Assembly (NCBI GenBank): GCA_027064285.1
Contig: JAMOPX010000070.1
Coordinates: 1-17,528 of the forward strand
Length of the DNA: 17,528 bases
Reading direction: 5' to 3'
From: Desulfobacterales bacterium
Lineage (GTDB): Bacteria; Desulfobacterota; DSM-4660; Desulfatiglandales; JALVZP01
How positions within the stretch are numbered: the first letter of the stretch is position 1; the number at the start of each line of letters is the position of its first letter. Shown here piece by piece: positions 1-7,166 of this stretch. The notes under the pieces are model-generated. The model was not told the origin of the DNA and did no database searches. It saw nothing but the letters and a program-made list of their open reading frames with translations. The position numbers and the translations under genes were made by a program.

Positions 1-110
1 GATAAGCAAAGATTAAGAGATTAGCTGATTATCAGCTACAAATATCCAGATATAGGTTTAAAGCCCAAAATTCGTGCTGTGAAGCTGTTTTTGTTCAATA
101 GAGGGCTTAG

Positions 111-147
111 TTGTGATTACAGATGAGGAGATGAGGAAATTGACAAT
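111..147 (+). repeat. Insertion-sequence end remnant upstream of selC
   Basis: The 17-mer TTGTGATTACAGATGAG (111-127), followed after 12 bases by TTGACAAT (140-147), recurs in inverse orientation at 13325-13363, where it forms the outer end of an integrase-type IS remnant. A 17-base identity plus a second conserved box in the same order is far beyond chance in 17 kb. The IS body would lie to the left, in positions 1-110. I see no readable transposase there, only an 8-base palindrome with a 1-base centre at 22-38. Confidence 0.7.
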
Positions 148-168
148 AGTAAGATAAGAATTTAGAAT
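140..168 (+). promoter_or_regulatory. Probable sigma-70 promoter of selC
   Basis: A perfect -35 hexamer TTGACA (140-145), a 17-base spacer and a near-consensus -10 hexamer TAGAAT (163-168) place transcription start about 7 bases downstream, at the first base of the tRNA (176). The -35 hexamer lies inside the sequence shared with the IS end at 13325-13332, so the promoter may be partly IS-derived. Confidence 0.75.
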
Positions 169-175
169 TTAAATT

Positions 176-272
176 GGAAGCGGAAGGCTCCTGGTGGGGC
201 CCCCGGACTTCAAATCCGGTGTACCGGGCTAAAACCCCGGTAGGTGGGTTCGATTCCCATGCGCTTCCGCCA
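176..272 (+). tRNA. selC: tRNA-Sec (UCA anticodon)
   Basis: This is a selenocysteine tRNA that decodes UGA in selenoprotein messages together with SelA, SelB and SelD. The 97-base gene has a 6-bp D stem, an anticodon stem CCGGA/TCCGG (203-207 with 215-219) closing the loop CTTCAAA with anticodon TCA at 210-212, a long variable arm with a GC-rich stem, a 5-bp T stem with loop TTCGATT (249-255), discriminator G269 and an encoded CCA (270-272). The acceptor arm pairs 176-182 with 262-268. The eighth pair expected in a bacterial tRNA-Sec would be G183 with G261, a mismatch. The length, long variable arm and UCA anticodon leave little doubt about identity. It implies that selenoproteins exist in this genome. 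Confidence 0.96.
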
Positions 273-333
273 TTAGAATCTACTCAGAATAAAGAGTTTA
301 CTAGTGCTCCGTCAATCTTGATTTTCTTAAACA

Positions 334-358
334 GGATACAAACGTTTAAGTTTTATCC
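334..358. repeat. 25-base repeat shared with the IS remnant at 13752-13776
   Basis: This 25-base segment matches the reverse complement of 13752-13776 with two mismatches. It is itself an imperfect palindrome (GGATA at one end, TATCC at the other, AAACGTTT inside). At 13752-13776 it lies at the 3' end of an integrase-type transposase fragment, so here it probably marks the leftover end of a related IS. The rest of 273-400 shows no gene. Confidence 0.55.
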
Positions 359-407
359 AAGCGTTTTAGGGTATGAATCTCCAATCAACTTTTATGAGAT
401 TATTATA

Positions 408-452
408 CCAAAACTATTGTATAAATATTTTTATAGTGTATAATTAGTCACT
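408..452 (+). mobile_element. Left end and promoter of an IS630-family remnant
   Basis: The element starts with CCAAAACTATTG right after a TA dinucleotide (406-407), the target duplicated by IS630/Tc1-mariner elements. A promoter can be read as TTGTAT (417-422), a 16-base spacer and TATAAT (439-444), just ahead of the transposase start at 453. A second copy of this end lies inverted at 10388-10465, with about 9 differences in 78 aligned bases, which supports the boundary. Confidence 0.7.
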
Positions 453-1081
453 ATGAGAATGATAGACAGATCATTAATAAAAGAAAGTATAGAAGAATTG
501 AAAGCACTTCAAAAGAAAGTTTCACACCGCCGTTTTGTTCCGCGTATACAGATGCTTATATTCCTAAAGGAATATCCCCGGAAGCCATTAAAAGAGATAT
601 CAGAATTACTTCATCTACATTATGAGACATTAAAGAAATGGTGGAAGAAATACAAAGAAGGTGGGTTAGAAGGGTTACTTGAGTGGAAAGTAAAAGGATA
701 TCCGGGGAAGATGAAGGAAGAACAACTTAAAGAATTTGAAAAAGAACTTAATGAGAAAGGATTTAGCAGTCAGAAAGAGATGATGAAGTGGATATATGAG
801 AGATTTGGAATCGAATACTGCCAACAGGGGATATCGAATTTATTGAAGAGGATAGGAGCAAAGAAGAAAGTGGGACGGCCGATGAATGTGAAAAAGGATG
901 AAAGGGAAGAAAGAAAATTCAAAGAAAAGAGATTTAGAGATAGCAAGAGAGAATCCAGATAAAGAAATTTTTTTGACGAATCCAGATTTGGACTGATGAC
1001 TGATGTAGGTAGACAATAGAGAGGGAGAGGGATAAAACCGATAATTCCGAGGATAATGAAATTTGAATATAGATATTTATA
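453..1081 (+). pseudogene. Decayed IS630-family transposase
   Basis: The open part (453-962, 169 codons) encodes the N-terminal winged-helix DNA-binding region, with helix-turn-helix signatures around residues 35-65 and 100-130. It then runs out of frame. Beyond about position 930 the sequence ENPDKEIF continues in another frame, and after a run of seven T (968-974) the original frame resumes with DESRFGLMTDVGR, the start of the DDE catalytic domain carrying the first catalytic Asp. An in-frame TAG at 1017-1019 replaces the Trp expected in the IS630 motif before RGRGIKP. The frame ends at 1080, where a MITE-like insert begins. Two compensating frameshifts, a nonsense codon and loss of the 3' half make it inactive. 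Confidence 0.85.
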
Positions 1082-1198
1082 GCAATACTGGTTTAAAATA
1101 TCTCTTTAAGAAATTTCCATTATAATTTTATCATCAACAAACAAATGGCTGACTGATAGTTCCTTAATGAAAAATTTATAAAGTGAACGCCTAATTGG
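1082..1198 (+). repeat. MITE-like element, copy 1
   Basis: This 117-base noncoding element lies between TA dinucleotides (1080-1081 and 1199-1200). It aligns along its whole length with 13441-13563: both start with (G/C)CAATACTG and TTTAAAATA, contain GAAAATTTATAA or a close variant, and end with CTAATTGGTA. It carries no open frame of note. Its ends resemble the ends of the adjacent IS630 remnant (TA then CCAA), so it could have been mobilised by an IS630-type transposase. It interrupts the dead transposase gene, so it inserted after or during decay of that IS. Confidence 0.65.
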
Positions 1199-1207
1199 TA
1201 TTATTTG

Positions 1208-1236
1208 AGGCTTTCGAAAATCATTTCGAACAGCCT
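1208..1236 (-). terminator. Hairpin downstream of the sigma-54 activator gene
   Basis: AGGCTTTCGAAA (1208-1219) pairs with 1224-1236 to give a 12-bp stem with one bulged base and a 4-base loop. It lies 22 bases past the stop codon of the minus-strand regulator. A run of T (minus strand) precedes rather than follows the stem, so it is only a possible terminator. Confidence 0.35.
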
Positions 1237-1258
1237 TATAAGAGGATTAGAAAAAAAA

Positions 1259-2566
1259 CTATTTATTTTTGTTCAATAATCTATAAAGAGTTGCTCGAGA
1301 GATTCCAAGAAGCCTTGCTGCCTTTGCTTTATTACCACCTGTGATTTTTAGGACTTCATTTATAAGCTCCATATTTATTGCTGCTCTATCCTCGGGGCTT
1401 GGTGGTTTTAGGTCTACCCTTCTATAGGAAAATATCTTTTCCGGCAGGTCAGAAAGCTCTATATAGTCTCTTCCGTCTGCCTGTGCCTGAACCATAGCAT
1501 ATTGGATGACATTCTGAAGTTCTCTTACATTTCCAGGCCATGGATAATTGACAAGAGCATTTAGGGCAGGATTTGATATATGTGAGATCTTTATAGAAAA
1601 GCTATTTGAGATATCTTTTAAAAATTTTTTCACAATCAAAGGGATATCTCCTTTTCTGTCTCTTAATGGAGGAAGCTTTATAGGGATAACAGAAATTCGA
1701 TAAAAGAGGTCTTCCCTAAATCTACCTTCTTTCATTTCCTGTTCCAGATCTTTATTTGTAGCAGATATGATCCTCACATCTACCTTTATTGATCTTGTGG
1801 AACCAAGTCTCTCTACAACTCCGCTTTGTACCACCCTGAGCAGTTTTGCTTGCATAAGAGGACTTATGTCTCCAATTTCATCCAAAAAAATAGTTCCTCC
1901 ATGTGCTAATTCAAAACGCCCTTTTTTTTCTCTTAATGCTCCTGTAAATGCTCCTTTTTCATATCCAAAAAGTTCGCTTTCTATAAGAGTGTCAGGGATG
2001 GCGCTGCAATTTACTGGAACAAAAGGGCCATTTCTACGGGAGCTGAGTTTGTGTATAGCTTCTGCAACAAGCTCTTTTCCAGTGCCAGATTCTCCATATA
2101 TGAGCACAGGAAAACTCACTTTGGCTACACTTTGAATCTGTTGATATATCCTGCGCATCTTATCATCTTTTCCTACAATTCCCATAAACTCCTCTATTGC
2201 CTCTATCTCTTTTTCAAATTCTATCTGAGTCTTTACATCTTCAAAGGTAGCTACAACACCGGTGAGTTCGTTTTCACTATTCAGAATGGGCTTTACCCGT
2301 ACATCCAGCATGTGTTTTTTCCCTCTTTTGTCTACAAATTCTAAGGGATAATGGATCATACTAAAGTTTGGAATGACTATTCCTTCTTTAAAAGCACACT
2401 TTTTTCCGCAAAATCCTCCAGAAAATACCTCATGGCAATCTTTGCCTATTACTTCCTCTTTCTTATATCCTGTAAGCTTCTCTGCTTCTTTATTAAACAA
2501 AAATATCTTTCTTTTCTTATCATGAGCCATGATAGCAAAAGGAAGATAATCTATTATTTCATGCAT
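1259..2566 (-). CDS. Sigma-54-dependent transcriptional activator with N-terminal PAS domain
   Basis: This is an enhancer-binding protein that hydrolyses ATP to open sigma-54 RNA polymerase promoters. Residues 1-115 form a PAS sensor domain. Residues 130-365 form the AAA+ domain with Walker A GESGTGKE (158-165), the sigma-54 contact loop GAFTGA (205-210), Walker B GGTIFLDE (223-230) and an arginine-finger region near FREDLFYR. Residues 395-435 form a Fis-type helix-turn-helix (GNKAKAARLLGISRATLYR). All functional motifs are intact. The PAS domain carries C44, C53 and C57 (CHEVF, then CGKKC), so it might bind an Fe-S cluster or sense redox. The ATG at 2566 has AGGGG about 9 bases upstream. It is divergent from the EF-G-like operon and could control it, but I see no clear -24/-12 promoter in the window. 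Confidence 0.93.
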   Translation of the reverse strand: MHEIIDYLPFAIMAHDKKRKIFLFNKEAEKLTGYKKEEVIGKDCHEVFSGGFCGKKCAFKEGIVIPNFSMIHYPLEFVDKRGKKHMLDVRVKPILNSENELTGVVATFEDVKTQIEFEKEIEAIEEFMGIVGKDDKMRRIYQQIQSVAKVSFPVLIYGESGTGKELVAEAIHKLSSRRNGPFVPVNCSAIPDTLIESELFGYEKGAFTGALREKKGRFELAHGGTIFLDEIGDISPLMQAKLLRVVQSGVVERLGSTRSIKVDVRIISATNKDLEQEMKEGRFREDLFYRISVIPIKLPPLRDRKGDIPLIVKKFLKDISNSFSIKISHISNPALNALVNYPWPGNVRELQNVIQYAMVQAQADGRDYIELSDLPEKIFSYRRVDLKPPSPEDRAAINMELINEVLKITGGNKAKAARLLGISRATLYRLLNKNK

Positions 2567-2662
2567 ACTAATTACCCCTTTTTAGGATAAAAAGATGACC
2601 TCTGCAGTGACAATCACTTGAACCAAAGCCTTTAAAGTGTTTTCCTTTCATATTTTTATAAC

Positions 2663-2705
2663 TTATGGTATTCCGCAAAATTTGATATTTTGTGGAATAC
2701 TATAA
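2663..2705. promoter_or_regulatory. Long imperfect palindrome between divergent genes
   Basis: A 19-bp inverted repeat (2663-2681 with 2687-2705) has two G-T pairs and a 5-base loop TTGAT. The core arms are GTATTCCGCAAAAT and ATTTTGTGGAATAC. It lies about 100 bases upstream of the regulator start and about 170 upstream of the EF-G-like gene. No T run follows on either strand, so an operator or an RNA structure is more likely than a terminator. The remainder of 2567-2876 holds no gene. Confidence 0.5.
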
Positions 2706-2787
2706 AAGAGATAGTGCCTAAGCCTCCGATTTCGATCTTGCAATTATCCTTTAAGGTAAGAATCAGTATATATGCTCCACTTTTTGC

Positions 2788-2818
2788 TTGACATATTAGC
2801 CTTGACTTTATTTACCAT
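2788..2818 (+). promoter_or_regulatory. Candidate promoter of the EF-G-like operon
   Basis: A consensus -35 hexamer TTGACA (2788-2793) is followed by a weak -10 candidate TACCAT (2813-2818) at a long 19-base spacing. A second -35-like TTGACT lies at 2802-2807 without a good partner. The call rests mainly on the exact -35 box and the position about 60 bases ahead of the first gene of the operon. Confidence 0.4.
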
Positions 2819-2876
2819 ATTAGGTTATTTTTTCAAAATATTATAAACACAAAAAAATTGTTGAGAGGAATGAGAT

Positions 2877-4964
2877 ATGGCCAGGAAGGTAGAACAAATT
2901 AGGAATGTCGCCTTAATTGCCCATGTGGGCTCTGGTAAGACCAGCTTAGGAGAAGCTATGCTTTTTAATGCAAAAGTTACAACAAGGATGGGAAGGGTGG
3001 ATGATGGGAGTTCAAATTTTGACTTTGAACCAGAAGAAATAAAAAGAAAGATTACCATAAGTAGCGCCATTCATCATTGTGATTGGAAAAAACATTTTAT
3101 AAACATCATAGATACCCCAGGTGATGATAATTTTCTTTCTGAGACAAAGCTTGCTCTTCAAGGAGCTGACGGAGTTGTTCTGGTAATAGATGCTACTGCT
3201 GGGGTCAAAGTGGGCACCGAAAAGGTGTGGGAATTTGCAGAAGAACTGAAGCTGCCAAAGCTTATATTTGTTAGCAAGATGGACAGGGAAAGAGCAGATT
3301 TTTATAAAGTAGTGCAAGAAGTGATAAATACTTTCCAAGCAAAGGCTACCCCTGTATTTATACCCTTAGGAGCAGAGGATAAGTTTCAAGGGCTTATAGA
3401 TCTGATAAAAATGAAAGCGTATGTTTATGAAAAAGATGGAAGCGGAAGCTTTCAAGCATCTGATATACCATCAGATTTTGTAGAAACTGCTGAAGAGTGG
3501 CGAGAAAAGATGATCGAAAATATAGTGGAAGTAGATGATGAGCTTATGGAGAAGTACTTGGAAGGAGAAGAGCTAAGCCAGCAGGAGTTAGAAGAGGCTC
3601 TCTATAAGTCCATAAAGTCTCAGATCATTATACCAGTCACCTGTGGTGCTTCTGTGCTTAACATTGGTACAAGCCAGCTTATGGATCTGATTATTAATGG
3701 GATGCCATCTCCTGTAGAAAGAGGGCCTAAGGAAGGGGTTAAGCCAGGAACAAATGAGGTAGTAAAGAGATTTCCAAAAGAAGATGAGCCATTTTCTTCT
3801 CTTGTTTTTAAAACCGTGGCTGATCCATTTGCTGGAAGGCTTTCCATAATAAGGGTATTCTCTGGAAAGATAAGCTCTGATTCTACTGTTTATAATCCCA
3901 ATAAAGACACAAACGAAAGAGTGGGACAGCTTCTTCTCATGGAAGGGAAAAAACAGCAGCCCATAGAAGATGCAGGTCCGGGAGAGATCGTAGCTGTTGC
4001 AAAGCTAAAAGACACGATCACTGGGGATACACTGTGTGATCCAAATGATCCAGTAGTATTTAAGCCAGTGGATGTGCTTCCTTCTGTTTTATCCTATGCA
4101 ATTGGGGCAAAAGGAAAAGGAAGCGAAGATAAGCTATTTTCATCTCTTGCAAGGCTTGTAGAGGAAGATCCCTCATTAAAGTTAGACAGGGATCAGGCAA
4201 GTTCTGAGATAATCCTTTCTGGAAGAGGACAAATACACTTAGAGGTGGCCTGTGAGAAATTAAAAAGAAAATTTGGTGTAGAAGCAGAGCTTAAGCCTTT
4301 AAAGGTTCCATATAGAGAGACAATAAAGAAACCTGTAAAGGGAGTAATATATAGGCATAAAAAACAGACAGGTGGAAGAGGGCAATTTGCAGAGGTTCAT
4401 TTTGATGTATTCCCATTGGAAAGAGGAGCAGGATTTGAGTTTAAAGAAGAGCTTACTGGTATGAATGTGCCCAGAAACTTTGTCCCTGCAGTAGAAAAGG
4501 GAGTTGTAGAAGCCCTGCAAAGTGGTATTCTTGCAGGATATCCAGTAGTGGATATAAAGGTGAGATTTTATGACGGAAAATCCCATGAAGTGGATTCATC
4601 TGATATGGCATTCAAGATAGCAGCAAGCATGTGTACTAAAAAAGCACTACAGGAGGCAAATCCTGTTTTACTTGAGCCTATTATGAAACTAGAAGTAACT
4701 GTACCAGAAGAGGTTATGGGAGATGTTATGGGAGATCTGACAGGAAGGAGAGGCAGAGTCTTGGGTATGGAAAGCAAAGGCAAGTATCAGGTGATAAAGG
4801 CAGAGGTTCCTATGTCAGAGATACTGAGATATGCCTTAGATCTGAATGCACTGACAGGTGGAAGAGGCACATTCAAGGTGGAATTTTCACACTATGAAGA
4901 GGTTCCTCCTCAACTTGCAGAAAAGATCATAGCTGAGGTAAAGAAGGAAAAGGAGAAAGAATAG
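2877..4964 (+). CDS. Elongation factor G-like translational GTPase (EF-G paralogue)
   Basis: This 695-residue, full-length five-domain EF-G-type protein starts with a GTPase domain: G1 AHVGSGKT (15-22), G3 DTPG (79-82) and G4 SKMD (133-136) where canonical EF-G has NKMD. Domain II begins near residue 300 (FSSLVFKTVADPFAGRLS), and domains III-V follow with the conserved GRGQIHLEV and LTGGRG segments. After DTPG the sequence reads DDNF instead of HVDF, so the catalytic His of canonical EF-G is an Asp. This suggests an EF-G2/FusA2-like paralogue rather than the main translocase. No rps or tuf genes accompany it, which also argues against the housekeeping copy. GAGAGG lies 8 bases before the ATG. 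It is the first gene of a seven-gene run. Confidence 0.9.
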   Translation: MARKVEQIRNVALIAHVGSGKTSLGEAMLFNAKVTTRMGRVDDGSSNFDFEPEEIKRKITISSAIHHCDWKKHFINIIDTPGDDNFLSETKLALQGADGVVLVIDATAGVKVGTEKVWEFAEELKLPKLIFVSKMDRERADFYKVVQEVINTFQAKATPVFIPLGAEDKFQGLIDLIKMKAYVYEKDGSGSFQASDIPSDFVETAEEWREKMIENIVEVDDELMEKYLEGEELSQQELEEALYKSIKSQIIIPVTCGASVLNIGTSQLMDLIINGMPSPVERGPKEGVKPGTNEVVKRFPKEDEPFSSLVFKTVADPFAGRLSIIRVFSGKISSDSTVYNPNKDTNERVGQLLLMEGKKQQPIEDAGPGEIVAVAKLKDTITGDTLCDPNDPVVFKPVDVLPSVLSYAIGAKGKGSEDKLFSSLARLVEEDPSLKLDRDQASSEIILSGRGQIHLEVACEKLKRKFGVEAELKPLKVPYRETIKKPVKGVIYRHKKQTGGRGQFAEVHFDVFPLERGAGFEFKEELTGMNVPRNFVPAVEKGVVEALQSGILAGYPVVDIKVRFYDGKSHEVDSSDMAFKIAASMCTKKALQEANPVLLEPIMKLEVTVPEEVMGDVMGDLTGRRGRVLGMESKGKYQVIKAEVPMSEILRYALDLNALTGGRGTFKVEFSHYEEVPPQLAEKIIAEVKKEKEKE

Positions 4965-4981
4965 AAAATCAGATTTAAGAT

Positions 4982-5467
4982 ATGAAAAAGGCGGCTATAT
5001 TAGTAATAAGTGATAAGGCATCCTTGGGACAAAGAGAGGATAAAAGCGGAGAGGTGATTGCCGAGATTCTTGAACAAAATGGATTTGATGTGATTGAAAA
5101 GAAGATCGTGCCAGATGAAAAGGATCAAATTGTAGCTGTCCTGAAAGAGTGGTCAGAAAAAGAGGAAATCCCTTTGATTATTACCACGGGGGGCACAGGG
5201 GTCAGCCCAAGAGATGTGACCCCCCAAGCAACAAAAGAAGTGGTTGATTATGAGATTCCTGGTATTGCAGAAGCAATGAGGGCAAAGAGCTTGCAGATAA
5301 CTCCACACGCTATGCTTTCAAGAGCAATAGCTGGCGTTAGAAAAAGATCTCTGATCATAAATCTTCCTGGTAGCCCATCTGGAGCAAAGGATAACCTGTT
5401 AGTAGTAATACCTGCTTTGGAACACGCCCTTTTAAAAATTTCTGGTGATACATCAGAGTGTGTGTAA
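4982..5467 (+). CDS. mog: Molybdopterin adenylyltransferase-type protein (MogA/MoaB family)
   Basis: This 161-residue protein of the MoaB/MogA fold adenylates molybdopterin before molybdenum or tungsten insertion. The family signatures are the TGGTG loop at 69-73 followed by VSPRDVTPQAT, then PGIAEAMR (93-100), and LPGSPSGA near the C-terminus. Length matches the family. It starts 17 bases after the EF-G-like stop and ends 7 bases before the crotonase start, so it is cotranscribed with them. It could serve formate dehydrogenase-type molybdo- or tungsto-enzymes, which in many anaerobes are selenoproteins and would suit the selC gene here; that link is inference. MogA and MoaB are hard to tell apart from sequence alone. 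Confidence 0.88.
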   Translation: MKKAAILVISDKASLGQREDKSGEVIAEILEQNGFDVIEKKIVPDEKDQIVAVLKEWSEKEEIPLIITTGGTGVSPRDVTPQATKEVVDYEIPGIAEAMRAKSLQITPHAMLSRAIAGVRKRSLIINLPGSPSGAKDNLLVVIPALEHALLKISGDTSECV

Positions 5468-5474
5468 TCCTGCC

Positions 5475-6242
5475 ATGTCTTATATAGAATGGAAAATAGA
5501 AGAAGATATAGGAATAGTTGTTATAAATAGGCCAGAGAAGAGAAATGCTCTAAATAAACAGGTAAGAGAAGAGCTTTTTCAAGCCTTAAAGGATATAGAA
5601 AAAAGGAGACCTCGAGCAATAATCATTACTGGTGTAAAGGATGTGTTTGTAGCAGGAGCAGATTTATATGTAATGAAAGACTATACTGAAAAAGAAGCCA
5701 AAGAAGCCTCTTTGCATGGATGCAGGATATTTTCTTTTATAGAAGAGATGGACATCCCAAGCATTGCAGCAATAAATGGCTGGGCATTAGGTGGTGGATT
5801 AGAGCTTGCGCTCTGTTGTGACATAAGGATATGCAGCGAAAATGCAAAATTAGGACAGCCTGAATTGAGGCTGGGAATAATCCCAGGTTATGGAGCAACA
5901 TTCAGGCTTCCCAGAATAGTGGGTATGGGAATAGCAAAAGAGCTTATCCTTACAGGAAGGATTATAAGTGCTCAAGAAGCAAAGGAGATAGGACTTGTAA
6001 ATAAGGTAGTTAAAAGAGATGAACTTATTGAAGAGGCGAAAAAAATAGCAAAGCAGATTTCTTCTGCCAAGATTGCTGTTTCTTATGCAAAAAAGGCAGT
6101 AAACAAGGCATTTGACATTTCTAAAGAAGATGCAATAGAATATATTTCTTTACTTTATGGAAGTCTTTACAATACTCACGATACAAAAGAAGGGATAAGT
6201 GCATACTTAGAAAAGAGAAGGCCCCAGTTTAAAGGTGAATAG
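5475..6242 (+). CDS. Enoyl-CoA hydratase/isomerase family protein (crotonase)
   Basis: This 255-residue crotonase-fold protein probably hydrates a 2-enoyl-CoA. The oxyanion-hole segments VAGADL (59-64) and GWALGGGLELALCCDIRI (102-119) are present. Both catalytic glutamates of true hydratases are kept: E110 in GGGLEL and E130 in LGQPELRLGIIPGYG. The ATG at 5475 was chosen because family homology (IEWKIEEDIGIVVINRPEKR) begins right there; a GTG at 5445 would overlap mog and has no ribosome site. No strong Shine-Dalgarno is visible before 5475, so translation may be coupled to mog, whose stop lies 7 bases upstream. It probably acts with the downstream HgdB-like and hydrolase genes on a CoA thioester; the substrate is unknown. 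Confidence 0.92.
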   Translation: MSYIEWKIEEDIGIVVINRPEKRNALNKQVREELFQALKDIEKRRPRAIIITGVKDVFVAGADLYVMKDYTEKEAKEASLHGCRIFSFIEEMDIPSIAAINGWALGGGLELALCCDIRICSENAKLGQPELRLGIIPGYGATFRLPRIVGMGIAKELILTGRIISAQEAKEIGLVNKVVKRDELIEEAKKIAKQISSAKIAVSYAKKAVNKAFDISKEDAIEYISLLYGSLYNTHDTKEGISAYLEKRRPQFKGE

Positions 6243-6255
6243 GGAGGTAGTTTAT

Positions 6256-7164
6256 ATGAATAAGCCGGTGAAACTTACACCTCATCTCTATAAATTAGGG
6301 ACAAACCAGTTTCCAGCTTATCTTTCAATTGGTGACATAGGGATGCTCATAGAAGGTGGGACAGGTCCTACTACTCAAATAATAGTTGAGCAAATAAAGA
6401 GGTTGGAATTTCCCGTAGAAAAGATCAAATATATTGCTCTTACTCATACTCATGCAGATCATATTGGCTCAATTCCCAGACTAAAAAAAACGTGGCCGTG
6501 GATAAAGGTTATCGGAAGTGTCAAGGGAGCAGAGATATTAAAAAATAATGGAATATTAAAAGAATTTCTGTGGATAGATAAAAATATTGCGGAGCTTATG
6601 AAGAAAAGAAATGAGATAAATAAAATACCAGAACCGCTTCAAGAATATGATTTTACTGTTAATGTTATCGTAAAAGAAGGGGATAAGATAGAGCTCGGTG
6701 ATGGAATTGTTTGGCATGTTTATGAAGCTCCAGGTCATTCTCCATGCCATTTAGTATATTATGAAGAAAAAGAGAGTTCTTTAATCATAGGGGATGCCAC
6801 AGGATTTTATGTGCCTGAAAAGGATGTATTTTGGCCCAATTATTTTGATTCTCTGAATGCTTATTTAGATTCTATCAAGAAACTATCCAAGCTTAAGGCA
6901 AAAATAGGTGCACTAAGTCATAACTGGGTTGTAACAGAAGATCTTGAAGGATACTTTAAAAAAGCAATAGAGGCTACTTTGGCATATCATGAGGAGATGA
7001 TAAGCAGAATAAAAAAGGGAGAAGACAAAGAGAGTATAGCAGTAGAAAAAGCAAATTGGGTAAATAGCCTTACTGATGTTCAGCCATACAAGGTTATGCT
7101 AAATCTAAGTAGGCTTTTGATTAAGCGTTCCTTAGAAGCAGAAGAAAACAGAGGGGGAGATTAG
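6256..7164 (+). CDS. Metallo-beta-lactamase-fold hydrolase
   Basis: This 302-residue protein belongs to the MBL superfamily and probably hydrolyses a thioester or ester with a dinuclear metal site. The ligand motif THTHADH (63-69; H64, H66, D68, H69), then H161 in GHSPCH, D180 in IIGDATG and H222 in SHNW make up a full set of metal ligands. The ATG at 6256 is preceded by AGGGAGGT at 7 bases, which decides it over the GTG at 6235 that would overlap the crotonase. The sequence between the first His cluster and GHSP (residues 80-150) carries a charged, helical-looking insert. A role as a CoA-thioester hydrolase in this operon is plausible but not shown. Confidence 0.88.
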   Translation: MNKPVKLTPHLYKLGTNQFPAYLSIGDIGMLIEGGTGPTTQIIVEQIKRLEFPVEKIKYIALTHTHADHIGSIPRLKKTWPWIKVIGSVKGAEILKNNGILKEFLWIDKNIAELMKKRNEINKIPEPLQEYDFTVNVIVKEGDKIELGDGIVWHVYEAPGHSPCHLVYYEEKESSLIIGDATGFYVPEKDVFWPNYFDSLNAYLDSIKKLSKLKAKIGALSHNWVVTEDLEGYFKKAIEATLAYHEEMISRIKKGEDKESIAVEKANWVNSLTDVQPYKVMLNLSRLLIKRSLEAEENRGGD

Positions 7165-7166
7165 TA

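Noticed and set aside
174..443. An open frame of 89 codons over selC
   Set aside because: It runs through the tRNA gene, has no family signature and merely reflects the lack of stops in the GC-rich tRNA.
5445..5474. Upstream GTG start for the crotonase
   Set aside because: It would overlap mog by 23 bases, lacks a ribosome site, and the ten extra residues fall outside family homology.
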